Source: Liolophura sinensis
Taxonomy: Eukaryota > Mollusca > Polyplacophora > Chitonida > Chitonidae
DNA length: 64,000 nucleotides
Assembly: GCF_032854445.1 (NCBI RefSeq)
Contig: NC_088302.1
Coordinates: forward strand, 6,507,338 to 6,571,337
Direction: 5' to 3'
This document shows, in pieces, positions 44,570 through 58,200 of this stretch. A program made the translations under genes and the position numbers. The notes under the pieces were generated by a model. That model had not been told where the DNA came from. It made no database searches and saw only the letters and a program-made list of their open reading frames with translations. The first letter of the stretch is position 1. The number at the start of each line of letters is the position of its first letter.

Positions 44570-45503
44570 GAGGACAAGTTGTCTTCGAATGTAAGAACAA
44601 TCGGAAAACGTTCTTAGGACAAACTACATGTACCATAACACAGTCATTAACACCTACCCATAAGCTTGGCTTGTTGCCTTATCCGTTTCTGATCCAACTG
44701 CCACCTGGTACAAATGCGATTCTTTTGGACTTTCATAACAAAGAGATATCTGAGTGAGTGTGTGCTTGGGCTTTAACGTCGTAAATCCAATTTCTTCCAA
44801 CTATAGTCTCTTAATTTCAATGGTTCTATGGAGAGGATAGTTATTAAGAAATATATTTCGGTTATCTTCAGTCCAACATTCTTTTAGCTAATATCCATTA
44901 TGGATTAAGAGCTTTTGTGATACCACATGGGATAACTGTTTACAATAAATACTGTTGTATATGACTTTAATATCTGGTATATGTATTTGCCCTGTCAATA
45001 GGCTTTACGTTACACTTAGGGCTCCGGTAAAGGAATTTTACTTGTCTACCAACAGTCGCATGAAAACGGAACGTGTCCCATTCTACATTGATTTGAAGAG
45101 CGCTAGCCGCAAGCCGCTGAAGGATTCTGCTGGTGGACTAAGCATCCCTGATAATTGGTCCTTTTGCATTGTTTTAATGCTAAGATATGCTAATTGTCAT
45201 CACAACATATCCAGACAATTAACGTGTAAAGATTGCAATTAACATCACTGTATTGTCCTCGCGATTATTAACATGGAACGTACATCTTAACTGACTACAA
45301 GGTTGAGAATGCAGATGGGCGTTCAAAACGTTCCATCGTCTTATCGCGTGGCTGTATCGTTTCATCACTTCGTTCTATGTCAAGAATCCTCATGGGACGC
45401 AATTAGTGGACTGTGGTCTCTTCTTTCTGTTTTCTCGGTACTTGTCTTTTACTTGTGGAAAACTTCAAATTGTAAATTCGAGTATAACAAAATTAAAACG
45501 TAG
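44570..45503 (+). pseudogene. Possible exons of an Ig/transmembrane receptor
   Basis: After a splice-acceptor-like TTGACCGCAG an open segment (44570-44757) reads GGQVVFECKNN, like an Ig B strand. A second open segment begins after an AG at 45001 (LYVTLRAPVKEFYL). Near 45275-45340 an I-set-like end appears (GTYILTDYKVENADGRSKRS). In another frame at 45395-45460 there is a hydrophobic span (AISGLWSLLSVFSVLVFYLW) followed by Lys, like a membrane helix with stop-transfer. The pieces are in the right order for a receptor but need frame changes and one stop lies between them. It could be the continuation of the Ig gene at 15046; unproven. Confidence 0.3.
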
Positions 45504-46091
45504 AGCATAGAGAGAAAGCGCAGAGCAGCGACGACAGTGTGGTAGCTGGCCAGTGGGTCCGTCGGTAAAATACGACCTCATGTCAATTGCAAATTACATG
45601 CAAAAAATGCAGTGATGTTAAGAGTAACTTAGATGTCACTGGTTAAGAATTACTCAAAATGTTGTGTTGTCATCATATTTAACATAATATCACATTAAAA
45701 CAGTGCAAAGGGACCAGGCCTCGGGAATGCTTTTCTACCAGCAGAATCCTGATTTATGGAGAAATACAATATAATTAAGACGTACAGCAAGCATCTTGGG
45801 CTAATTATACTTGGATTTCAAGGAAAGGAAATGGTTTGTATTTGTTTTATATTTGCTGTTTCCCAAACGTAAATGTAGAACACGTCACATTTGGGCCTAC
45901 TTTAAATAAATAGGAAATGATAAGCTCCTGAGAAGAATTTAGATATATTTTTAGAAAGCCGACCGAACTCAAGCAACGAAATTCCCACGGAGGCCACAGC
46001 AGAAACTCGCACATGTGTAGGATATGTGCGCAGTCAACTCGAGTACCATCTGATTTGGTTTAAAGTGCTGTACAGTTAAAATATGGATGTG
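45504..46091. other. Spacer, no gene seen
   Basis: AT-rich, no supportable feature. Confidence 0.4.
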
Positions 46092-46246
46092 TCGGGGTCT
46101 GCCAGATACCTGCGGATGGTCGTGGGTTACCCCCAGACCATCCATTTTTGCGGAGAGGATGCCAGAACGAGCTGGACTTGAACTGACAGCAACCGCATTG
46201 GTGGTCATTATGCTGCGTTAGGGCAGCAACTGATCCACGGAGGCCC
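46092..46246. repeat. Two SINE pieces in opposite orientation
   Basis: 46092-46133 is a plus-strand body piece (CTGCGGATGGTCGTGGGTTA). 46145-46246 is a minus-strand tRNA-head piece ending ATCCACGGAGGCCCCC. The two are joined tail to body, which suggests rearrangement or fold-back during insertion. Confidence 0.65.
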
Positions 46247-46261
46247 CCAATTTTCTTCGCA

Positions 46262-47190
46262 TGTATATACTACGAAAATAGACGTGATTTCGTGTCCGGG
46301 CTATAACTCCAGCTGTTTTCTGTGTAAAATTTTAATTTTTAGTGGATAAAAACATGCACAGATGACGATGTGTCGCGACTCACATTTGTGCTTTTTCTCG
46401 GTTGTCATGGTAACGTGATAGCCATTTTGCTTATATATATATACTATATAAATAGATGTGATTTCGTGTCCAGGCTATAACTCCAGCTGTTTTCTGTGTA
46501 AAGTTTTAATTTTTAGTGGATACAAACATACACAGATGACGATGTGTCGCGACTCACATTTGTCCATTTTTTCGGTTGTCATGGTAACGTGATAGCCATT
46601 TTCCTTATATATATATATACTATATAAATAGATGTGATTTCGTGTCCAGGTTATAACTCCAACTGTTTTCTGCATAAAGTTTTAATTATTAGTGGATACA
46701 AACATACACAGATGACGATGTGTCGCGACTCACATTTGTCCATTTCCAACGTTACATAAATCGATATGATTTCGTGTCCGGGTTATACTCAAACTGTTCT
46801 CTGCGTAGAGATTTAATTTTTGGTGGAGACATACATACACAGATGACGATGTCTTGCGAGTCAAATTCCGCTGTTGTCATGGATAGCAGATGGCCATTTT
46901 CCTCATATATACTATACAAATAGATATGATGTCTTGTCTGAGCTACAACTCAAACTGTTTTCCACGCAGGGTTTCAATTTTGAGAGGATACATATATACA
47001 CAGATGGCGATGTTGTCATGGTAAACAGATAGCCACCGCCATTGTAAATACTATATAAATAGAATTGATTTCGTATGCAAGCTGCACCTTCAACTCTTTT
47101 CCGCACAATGTTTTCATTTGTGGTAGACACATTTCACCATTTGTGTGGTTGTCATGGTAACCACATACCTATTATCAATACCAATGAAGA
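46262..47190. repeat. Satellite-like tandem array, 140-180 bp units
   Basis: Six consecutive units start near 46268, 46440, 46617, 46753, 46907 and 47048. Each opens with a variant of ATACTATATAAATAGATGTGATTTC and contains ACACAGATGACGATGTGTCG and GTTGTCATGGTAA. The first two or three are most alike; the right-hand units are shorter and more diverged. Confidence 0.8.
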
Positions 47191-48300
47191 TTCCCCACAG
47201 GGATTGTATATTCACGACTTTGCTGCTGGTATTATTTTATACATTCCAAACAAATGCATTTATTTGGGCGTATGTTGTTTTTCACCTGTACTGTTGTTAT
47301 CTTCTTTGCCCCAGTTGAGATGTTTATCTGGGAAGCTTGTATCAAATAAGCAGTCTTTCAGTTGATGGATATATGTAGCTTACTTTTATTTCCATTATAC
47401 AATACGATAATGAGGTCAAGACATGGAAATGTAATGGAATTATCACGGCGAAAAGGAGATAATAAGTGACAAACGACAACACAGTGATAAGAAAAGCATA
47501 CGGTGTAAACAATTATGATAGATTAACATTTGAATGAGAACATATATAGATAATTTTAGGTATCACATCATTACATTTTACTTTAATTTAATTCAATTTT
47601 TTACTACTTTTACGAGGATTTCCCATGGCCTAATAGCGACGATTGGATCTCCTCAACTAATAAAACCAACATATATACACCAATTGTTATACACAGGAAA
47701 TGACACAGACATACAGAATAAGGTCATGGGAACCCAAAAGGTAGATTCAAAATGAAATGAACACTACCCTTCATCGAACTGGTATAAGTCGCTTAGAATT
47801 GGAAAGCGCTTTACACACATGTTAGAACAGATGATATTACCATTGGCTGGTGAATATTGGATTTGCTTATGAAATTATGTACAGGTTTTAAAATCAATTT
47901 ATTTTCATCAATGCTAACTTCCGTTGACTCAAGTAAGAATATAGTGCGAAATATGTTCAGAATAACTTGGCAATAATATAGACGGATTAACTGATAAAAG
48001 AATAAAGATACTTTTAAGAATGCGTTTTCTAATTTATTATTCAATAACTAGTAAATTCTATGACTTTATACACCTGTTGATTGTAAGACCTAGACAAGTG
48101 AGATCAACTGTAATGGTTCGCCAAAGTGCAATTTATGCCTAAAATTACAAGTTATCAAGAACTTTTTCAAGACCATCTTGGCTTAAATGAAATATTCTTT
48201 ACTAAGGCTCAGGATCCAAATCAAATACATAAAGGGGGAAAAAAGCTAATTGCAACGATGGTAATGAATGCTATTTGATCAAAAACTTTGATTATATTTA
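47191..48300. other. Spacer, no gene seen
   Basis: AT-rich, no domain, no clear repeat. Confidence 0.4.
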
Positions 48301-48482
48301 TTTGTTTATTTTATTTGATTGGTGTTTTACGCCGTACTCAAGAATATTTTCTTATACCACGCGGGCCAGCCTTATGGTGGGCGCAAACCGGGCAGAGCCC
48401 GAGGGGAACCCAAGACCATCCGCAGGTTGCTGACAGACCATCCTGTGTACGACCAGAGAGGAAGCCAGCATGGGCTGGACGA
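48301..48482 (-). repeat. SINE copy lacking tRNA head
   Basis: Reverse-oriented tail and body (GATTGGTGTTTTACGCCGTA to GAGAGGAAGCCAGCATGGGC), stopping before the A/B boxes. Confidence 0.8.
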
Positions 48483-49083
48483 AATCACAATTTTTATAAT
48501 GTATGATAGTATATGTATGGATAGAATATGGATAGCCATTGCGTTTGGTGCTGTAGAAATTAATTTGTAAATCAAACACATGCGCCTTCAGTGAATAAAA
48601 AATTTTTGTGCTGATTGGTAATAATTTTCTGCAGGACAGATTTCATGGCGTTGTTAGGTTCGACTCTTTGTGATCTTGTAGATCTGATCTTATTGACTCT
48701 AGTATTCAATGTTCGTTATTTGTCCGGGGTTTTATACCGTTTGAAAAAAAATTAGTCCGCTTATTTCCCTAATTTTTCATATATTTTTTGGTGGTAAATG
48801 GGAAAAGCAAACCGTGTCTTCTGACCTGAAACAATCACAGTCAGGTACGACATTACAGTCAATACTGTTAATTGAAATCAAGGAATAAAAAAGTTCTTTG
48901 TTTCTTGGAACTGTCCTTGTTTAAAGGTTTATGTTTGACAGGCTTTGCTGATCTGGTCCAAGATAGAAATATTTTAAAACCTCGAGCCGAAAATCGAACT
49001 ATTTGTGTTCAATTCTCTGCTGCATCCACATCAAGCAGAGAGTTGGCCATGGTATCTTGATATCCACCTCAAGATTGACAGCA
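48483..49083. other. 3' flank of the DEG/ENaC gene
   Basis: Downstream (minus strand) of the channel stop codon; would hold its 3' UTR. No other feature recognised. Confidence 0.45.
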
Positions 49084-49247
49084 TTATTTGTCTCCTTCAT
49101 ACGAGATTTGTTTTACTGATGTTTGTGTCCTTTTTTTCAGACATCGGACAATTCCCAACCAGAAGCACCGAATAAGCATGTCAAATAGCTCAACGATGCT
49201 TAATATGCTGATACCAAGATACAGCCCCAGTTGACCACCAAGACCAG
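49084..49247 (-). CDS. DEG/ENaC exon 7 (TM2, selectivity filter, stop)
   Basis: Acceptor TCTATTTCAG. Completes Ala and reads GLGGQLGLYLGISILSIVEL, the second membrane helix with G-I-S filter, then a basic cytosolic tail ending at TAA (49084-49086). Confidence 0.88.
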
Positions 49248-52200
49248 CTGAAATAGACAAATGTTCAGGCAATTGTCATGCAAAACAAAAACAAAACCAT
49301 AGCAAGACCCCGACGTATATTTGCTATTGTAAGTGAAAATATCTTAATCTCTAATGAAGAAGGGTATATGAAAAATTCTAAACCTGTAAAGTATAATAAA
49401 CTGCAATTAGCTAAGTAGAATTTGTTAAACCTAATTCTTCTTAAGCGAATGACGAGAAGGGGTGTGTAATTTGCTATCATTTGAACATTTACATGAACAT
49501 TTAGAATAAAACTTTAACAGGTAAATGGACAAGGCCTAGTACTTCACAGGCTACGTGTGTCAATTTACACTTTTATCACACTGTCGTCACTGCTCTCTAC
49601 GTCACACGTCTTTATTATATTAAATTTCCTTCAAGAATTCTCCCCGGTTATCTCCGTGGTATTTTACAATGGAACGATGAACCTTTGGATGAGTGAACGG
49701 AGTGATTTTATTTTTTTTTTCTGAAAGAAGCTACTGTTTCGCCGTGTCATGGTGTGTCTCATATTAGCTGCGGTTATGTACTTTACTCACCGCATATGGA
49801 GTTGAATGTGTACTCCGGCACTTGTGTCACTTTTTCATAGAAGAAATCTGCATAAAATAGTCTCAGCTCAAGGACGTTCTTTCTGTATCTAAAAAGACAT
49901 CCAAATATGGATATAAAAAAATGACTGGTTCTCTTAAAAGAGCAGATCAACTTCTAATTATAATCTAATAAATATACATCAGATGAAAAACCGTTTAATG
50001 CTCATTCCAATTATTGAACATTTTGTTAACAGTACATAATTGTTAGACAATCTGTGTGTGACTATCAACAGAATGACTGAATGTCGCTCATGTTTCTATG
50101 TGTTGTACAGGTTAAGGGAGACAATTTTCCGAGTGTCAGACCACTTTGGGGTACAACATGCCTGTGAAGTACGAAATGTAAAACAAGTATGAACATATTG
50201 ATCACCCATTGCTTACGCTAAAAGCATTACCAGCCATATAAAACCACAGCGTTGTATCGTATCATCATCCTACTTGTTGACAATGAGACTATAGTATGTG
50301 AATCTGCTTCGGTGATAACTATAATGTGATTATTTCTTGATATGCTTGAGCTGGTTGACTTACTCCTCTATTGTAGGAAAATGCTGGTGGGTTTCCACGA
50401 ATGCCTCGGACGGGAAGTAAGACAGTGACAGACTTGTGTCAAATAGGTGCTGATGGCACATTGGAAAGCACACACAACCCCGTCGTATGGTGTCGTTCGA
50501 CCAGAATATATCTGAATGCAGATAAAGACTACATAAAATATAACTGTCGAGGACAGCAATTCCGTGGGTCGGCTCTGTACTTGCGGCATACATTTAATTG
50601 GCGACGCTGTGTTTCCATGGCCCATACGTTGACAAGTGCGGTTTTTATTTCACCGTCAATCTACCCAAGCAATAAACCATGGTTTGATGCGTTTAAACTG
50701 AGACAGGTTCCATTAGGCGGAGTCAGGGCTAACTACTCACGGTATTTAGGTAATTCCTATTCTGGAAAGAATTATCGGACGAGTAATCGTAAACGCAATC
50801 GCATGTCCGTGGAAACATAGTATAACAGCAATAAAAAGTGACGGAAAAAGAGAGAACAAAGCATGAACGAAGTGAAAACAATTATACTCGATATGAATCG
50901 GAGAATGAAGACGAGGGATAGTTCGTGTATAAAATGGGCCCAGTGCTAAAGGCTATCACAGAGATAACGCAGTAGCCAATAACAAAGGACAGGACGAATA
51001 CAATACATTGTCGCAAGGTCGGTTTTACTGCCCGCAGTAAACTGCTGTGATTAGTTTCATGCAATCTACACAAAACACCAATGTTAGATTTAAGTGTAGG
51101 AGAAAATGTTGACCACTTTTGGAAGGTTTTGTTAAAATAATGTAAACAAAACACACACACACACACACACACATTACAATAGAGTATTCCTTGCAGAATA
51201 AATGCATGTACAATGTGGGAGTCGGCGTTAGTGTGCAAAGATTTACCATTTACCAGTTTTCAGTTCAGTTAGGGGTATTTTATAACTACTGTGCACAGGT
51301 GCCTTTGTGGAAATTCAACTGCATTACTCTTGTAGCTTTCACCTGTATAATGGCGAGAGCAGATACTGCTGTTGGTGGGTACAAAATTCTTTCCTCATTG
51401 TGTTGTTAATCCACGCCTTCTGAGGACCAAGTAAAATACACTTAAAAATGAATAAATCCTGGATTCTTCGCCCACCTGTTTTCACAACCCTGAGCAGAAC
51501 AGCAAGCCTTTTCGTGGAGAAATGTGATATGCTTGGTGTCACTCTTGCAGCTTTAATAGTGAACTGAATGGCGAAGCTCTGACAGCTCGTATGATTGGAC
51601 TTGTATGACGTAATTCGACGGAGATAATCGAGTGTTGCCGGGAAAAATGCGAAAAACCATTCTCATTTTCTAGTGATTATAAGAGTCATATTACCAAGAA
51701 TAATACACCTTTGCTCAATATTTGTTTAAATTCAGTTTAGCAATAAAACCAGGGGTAGCTAAATATGAATAAATAATTATCATGTAACCCAAAAACTACT
51801 CTAAAATGAAGTATACTGTATATCAGATGAAAGGCCTTTAAAAACTGTCTAGGAAAATAGTCAGAAAAATTCTAATGAAAATAAATCTGAGAGTAAAACT
51901 GTTAAAAGATCAGATTCTACGGTGGTCTGTTGTGACCCAGACGGCATCAATGCTTGAAATCATTCGTTTAAAGTCAAATCAGCGAATGCTATTCATAGAT
52001 CTATATGTATATGCATTTGAATGATGAAGTGTAGCAGTCTAATATGTGTTAGTAGCAAAAAGCCTTAGGTGAAGTACTGGGTCCACTCTGGTCAGAAGAA
52101 GCACCACAGAATAAAATACTCAAATACAGTTTACTAGGTTGAAAAAATTATTTAAAAAATCCAGCTTTTTTCCGTGTTTCAGGAACCTCATCGCAATTCG

Positions 52201-55200
52201 GTTACTCGAGGTTCAAGTTCAGCTCATGCTGGCGTCCTCCCCGGCGGCGAACATGGGATGGTCTGCCAGGAACCTGGAGAAAATCTTGGTTTTCCACCGG
52301 GCTCTGCCCAGTTCATTTACACCATAAAAATGGCCACCGTCGCATTCAGCATCCAAGTAAAACACCAGTCAAAGACATAAATAAATAAATCATATAACAC
52401 AGGGATCCACTTCTTTGACATGCGCCCATGGGCAAGAACCGTGTAAAATTTTAGCACCTTTGGCACAGCGGTTTTCTCTGTCCTAGAGCACAAAATCATG
52501 TTTAATAAACCTAGTGAAGAATAATACTGACAATTTCAAAAGGGTATCACCCGGGGGACCCACCTCCTCATTAATCAGACCAATAAGTTTTTTTTTTAAT
52601 GAGAGATGGGGCATTGTTTACAAATTACTCGCAGTAGTTCTCCACATTACACTGTTTTGCTCTCCGGTCATAGGCGGGAAGGTCTGTCGGCAACCTGCAC
52701 ATGGCTTTCCCTAGGACTTTGTGCGGCTCCCTCCCATCACAATGCTGGTGGCCTCGTATAAGGGAAATATTCTTGAGTATGGTTTTTTTTTTTTTTTTTT
52801 TTTTTTTGATTAGTGTTTTACGCCGTACTCAAGAATATTTCACTTATACGACGGCGGCCAGCATTATGGTGGGTGGAAACCGGGCACAGCCCGGGGGAAA
52901 CCCACGACCATCCGCAGGTTGCTGGCAGACCTTCCCACTTACGGCCTGAGAGGAAGCCAGCATGAGCTGGACTTGAACTCACAGCGACCGCATTGGTGAG
53001 AGGCTCCCGGGTCATTACGCTGCGCTAGCGCGCTAACCGACTGAGCCACGGAGGCCCCTTGAGTATGGCGTAAAACACCAATCAAATGAATAAATATTAC
53101 ACTGGATATGGCTTATTCCATCAGTCCCTTATTGACATCCATATCGATCGATCCGGTTTCAGTAGTTTTTTTGACTGTGAGTGTAATTATTGCGTGTGGC
53201 TCAATGTTGGGGGCAACTGTTTGTAAGAAAGAATTCATTTACATTTTTACCTCCGATCTTAAAGACAGTATAAGATAGGCTTATGAAATGCCTCTACATT
53301 ATCAGTTGGATTTCCTTTGATTGGGCAAAATCTGAACTTAGATATCATCTAACAAATGTCAGATTTATAAAATCATTTGTATCTAACTCCACATTGTTAT
53401 GAAGAATTCTGCTAACAAAAGATCAAATTAGAAAATCTGAAGAATTTAAAAATGTCACTTTGTCGAATCATTTCATCGGCTGGTTTTATGTATTTTTCCT
53501 CAATATTACAGAAGTTGTGAAAAAAAATTAAATGGAAAAACTATAAAGGGGAGTAAATGAGAGACTTACCATCATGTACAGTATAACATAGAGTTATCTG
53601 TGACGCATTGCAGTATGGCGCTTTTACGGTTGCTGCAAATAGATGAGATATCAAATCAGGCTGCCGACCTTAAATCAAACATCATATATTCTGTTTTTAC
53701 ACGGTTTTTGGACCACAGACACTTGTTACGGCGTTGGTGAACAATGTTTCACCTCCATCTCTAAAACTGGCATGGCAATAAGCATCAGATACATAAAAAT
53801 GTGCTGCACTTTGAAAAACGTATTTTACATTAATTGATAGTTTTTGTCTGGCAATTACAAGATTTGTCACCGATGTTCTCCTATGATATAAAACGTGTTA
53901 TAAGAAACAACTCTGATAAATAACCCATTTTGAAAGCAATAACCATAACGTTAACATGGGAGAACCTAGAACTGTTGCAAGTTATAAAAGTCTTCACCGA
54001 TTATATTTCTTCTGAAAATTCTTAAACTAATTGTAACTGGTTGCTAATACAACATAGATGTCTAAAACTGACCACTCTGCATGCACAGCTGCACGGTACA
54101 TTAGAACCGGACGATGTGCACAAAAGTCTCGCGATAGAGCCAAGAGATTCGCAAATGGTGCTTTACATTGTACGGATGCAACTGTTAGGCAAATTACATT
54201 AATGTTAGGGAATTTATAACTACACATGCATCTGTGTATTAAGTCTCCTGTGATCTGGTATTGATCAGATGACCACTACATTCACGTGACACATAGGCGA
54301 TCTGTGGAATGCTACAGGGTCCTGTCTTTGGTTACAGTGTATCTAGTCGTTAGCTTATATACAACCCAGGTACACCTGTTACAAATACAAAATTAATGAC
54401 CAAGCATGGTTTTTCCGCTTGGCTGAATGTCAAGCCAGCGTGTTCACAGCCATTGTGCGTAAAATCAACGCCAATGAGATATCGACCCTTACATGAACTT
54501 AATTTCTATTTACTAATTGATGTAATCATAGCAACTGATATTCACTAACAGATTTGCAAACACTATTATAATCATGCGGACGGGCTCACACCTGGGGCAA
54601 ATATTCCTTTACATCCACATTTTGCCAGGATATAGTCAATCTTGCATTCCAGCGACAAGCCGCAGTGTCATACTCTGGAAAATATTTCAGCTTCACGTCA
54701 TTGGAGCTCACACAGCTTTTTGTCCCGTAGGCTTTGTAGGGAGAAGAGAGATAAGTGACCTGAAAATAAAAGTCGATAATACATGATATAGTCAAAATCA
54801 AAAGATTGTGCGGGTAGCAGTTTACAGCGCAATTAGAAAAAATATCGCGTTATGTCCTGGGTATACATGAATTGCACAAAAACATAACGTGATACAAAAG
54901 GAGACTGCAGCAAGGATTACCAAATGCATGTGCTGGAAATAATATAGGAAGTCCCGGTAAAGCTATATGCGCACTCCCTGAAAGGCAAAGTAACCTAAGT
55001 ATACGCAAAGATTCTCTCACCTCTCTCATCTTCAGCTTTACGTTATTCGAAAACCCAGGTGCGATTGCGAATCCCTTCATTTCAAATGGAGTTTCAGCGA
55101 AGTCATGAAGAAGGACCTGTTTTTGAACAAATGTGAAGAGAAAACATTTAATCCTATTCACATGCAATATTCAACAACAGATGAAAGTGACATGACATTA

Positions 55201-58200
55201 AAAACACCTTCCTCCTCAAACCACAAAATGGGGGCGTTCTGTGCTTCAAAATTCATTTGTCCCACTTGAAAACATGATTTTGTGTGTAATATTTTTGTAC
55301 AAAATAAATCTCATTTTATTTCTTTCCTCGGATATAATACTAGCCACAAGTCTTCGAAAGTTTAAAAAGAAATTAAGGTACAGCCAATTTTGCCTACATC
55401 AGATTGCATTAATGTTACTAACGGTTACACAGGTGATACGGCTAGGATACTGAATCCTCAGTAGGTGAAGTGTTTTGTAGCAAATTTTGTTTCAGTTTTC
55501 CGACAGATTCCGTAAGATTTACCGCACATGTACTTCTCATATTTGACAACAATAACCAACAGACTTACGTGAAATCCAGCAGAAACAGTGTGTTTCGAAA
55601 ACACGTATTCAGACTGACTGACATTGAGTATTAAAATCAACCCGTCTTCAGAACCGGATTTTGTTGAGATCAGGCTTTGGTTTAGACCGTTTACTCTTGA
55701 ATTGAATGTAAAACACATTCCAAACTCTGTTCTCCGAGTTTCGAAAAGTTCTTCACAGTTTTGAAGAATTCCCATCCACGAACATGTATAAAATGTTCCA
55801 TTCATAGTATGTGCCATGTTGCGAATATATTCTGCCTCGGTTTCTCCAACATGATTGAAGGAATCGGTGACATTTCGATTCTCAGCCTGGTCGTCGTTCA
55901 TATCTCTTGTATCAACATGTCCTGACAGTACATTCATAACTTCCGGGTACTTTTCTGCTTCACTCTTTCTGATCATATTCATATTGCAGATTGTCAGAGA
56001 TGGGAATTGCAGCTTGTTAGTAATCTTCACCTCTTGATTTATTAATGCCCTATAGGAGAACATGGCGTCCAGTTGACTGATTACTGTTCCCAGTAATCCG
56101 CATGAAGCAGCCAACACCATCAATGCCCAAAACACCCTATAAAACGCAAAACAAATCCATGACCTTCTTAAAAGAAAGAATAGAGGCGTTCATGAGGTAA
56201 AATATCGTGAATTATAAAATTGCTCTTATAACTAAATTAACCGATAGACAGCGTGGGACAGCTTTTGTTAGGTCCGTGATAGAATGTAGGATGCTGTTTT
56301 GTCACATTAGTGCATCTAACTAACATTTATCCCTGGCGTCTAGCCCAAACAAAGAATGGCGACGTTTGTTGCGGGCGTGTAGCCCAAACAGAGAATGGCG
56401 ACGTTTGTTGACGTTTCTTGATTAAAATACACCAGGTTATCAAGGTTTTCCAATAAAATTATCGTTAATGATACGAGAAGAAAGATATTCGTTTAAAACA
56501 TGTAAAAATATATTATTAGCATTCTAATTTCACAGTAAGCAGGAGAGGAATGAACTCCATGGGTTTTGATTGATACATTATTGTATTAATTGTCGAAATA
56601 AAAACTATGCGTAAATCAGTGATAATAATTTCGGTAAAATTGCTTTAAAAATTTATATATGTGAATCATGCGTGATGCTCAACACATTGTGCTGAATGAA
56701 AATCAAATCGGTACATGCAAATTATTTTATTGCCCTAGACAGTTTGTAGTTGATACCTGTGCACTTGGTACTTTGAAATCGATACTACAACGGCACATAG
56801 AAATCACAAATGATAAAGTCAGCATATAATATCAGTAGTTCAGTACGATATGTTTTACGTCAATCTAATTCAAACCACCACTCTGAGTTTAAGAATACAA
56901 AGAAAATGAGGAAAAAAAGGAAAAAAACACTGAAGCGTTCAAACTGAGATAGTTGAATAATTAGAATTCACTAGGGAAGTGGATTTTAGGCCAAGAAAGG
57001 TCAACATCGTTCACCTAATTACAGACATGAAAAATGTTATACACAACGTAATAACTAAAACTGCACCTAGAAATACGCCTAACATGAGACATGGAAGCAA
57101 GTTAACATATATGACAAAATTGAGAAACGAAACCATGTGTCATTTGCCCCACCCCCCTCCCCCCACCCCCCCCCCCCCCACCCCCGTGGACATCACTACG
57201 TAATGCTGGACGTGAACGATGATGAAAGATTGGGGGAATTTCCGCTTCACTTCGTGTCATTGTTAGAAACATTACCCTGCGTTAAGGAGACAAGAGAGCT
57301 ATACATTATGACTGAATTCAGCTCGTGCATGTCCCACATACGTCTTTGCAAACATACATATGTTTAATTTCTAAAGGTGAATGCAATATTAATGTGTATA
57401 TAAATATGTAGTTGTCATGACAACCGCTTTACTTTCTTCAAACCAAATTTTCTCCCGACCACTACATATAAAAACAGGAAAAACTTTCAGTATGTTTTTT
57501 TTTGTTTGCTTTCGCATCAGAAAGTAGATTGCAGTGGTGTTCTAAAAAGGCATAGTCCCATTATACAATTTATGTGAACGAGTCAAACGTCTATTTATTT
57601 ATATTGCATAAGTGGACATGTAGATTCAGATCATTGTATATGACTGCCAGAGAATAGAATAACATGCAGTGAAACTATAAAACCTAAAGTTTCACTTGGA
57701 GTCATGCCTGAGGCTTAACCTATGAGATCAGTAAACAGCTCTCAGTTGCAAGATTTAGCAGAACTGTTCGAGAGTTGAGTTATTTATTTGCTCAACTTGT
57801 GTAATATCACTGTATTTATTTATTTATTTGATTGGTGTTTTACGCCGTACTCAAGAGTATTTCACTTATACGACGGCGGCCAGGATTATAGTGGGTGGAA
57901 ACCGGGCACACGTGACGGTATTGGCATTTGTAAAGTGTCAAAGATTGGAATAATGGGTTTGCTATCTAACATTATCAACTTCTCGGCTTCATCACATGCT
58001 GTTTATACACATTCACGTTTCTATATTACACCTCTTGCAAAATAGTTCAAACGTTTGCATTGTTTTTAAGCACATTATCGTAATAAAATGTAATATTCAA
58101 ATTTTAACGCCAGGAAATAATGTTAATACTGAAAATTGAATAAATCATTTTAAGAATGAATACGATTTTAAAAAATTTAAGCGGTGATTGGTTGGATAAT

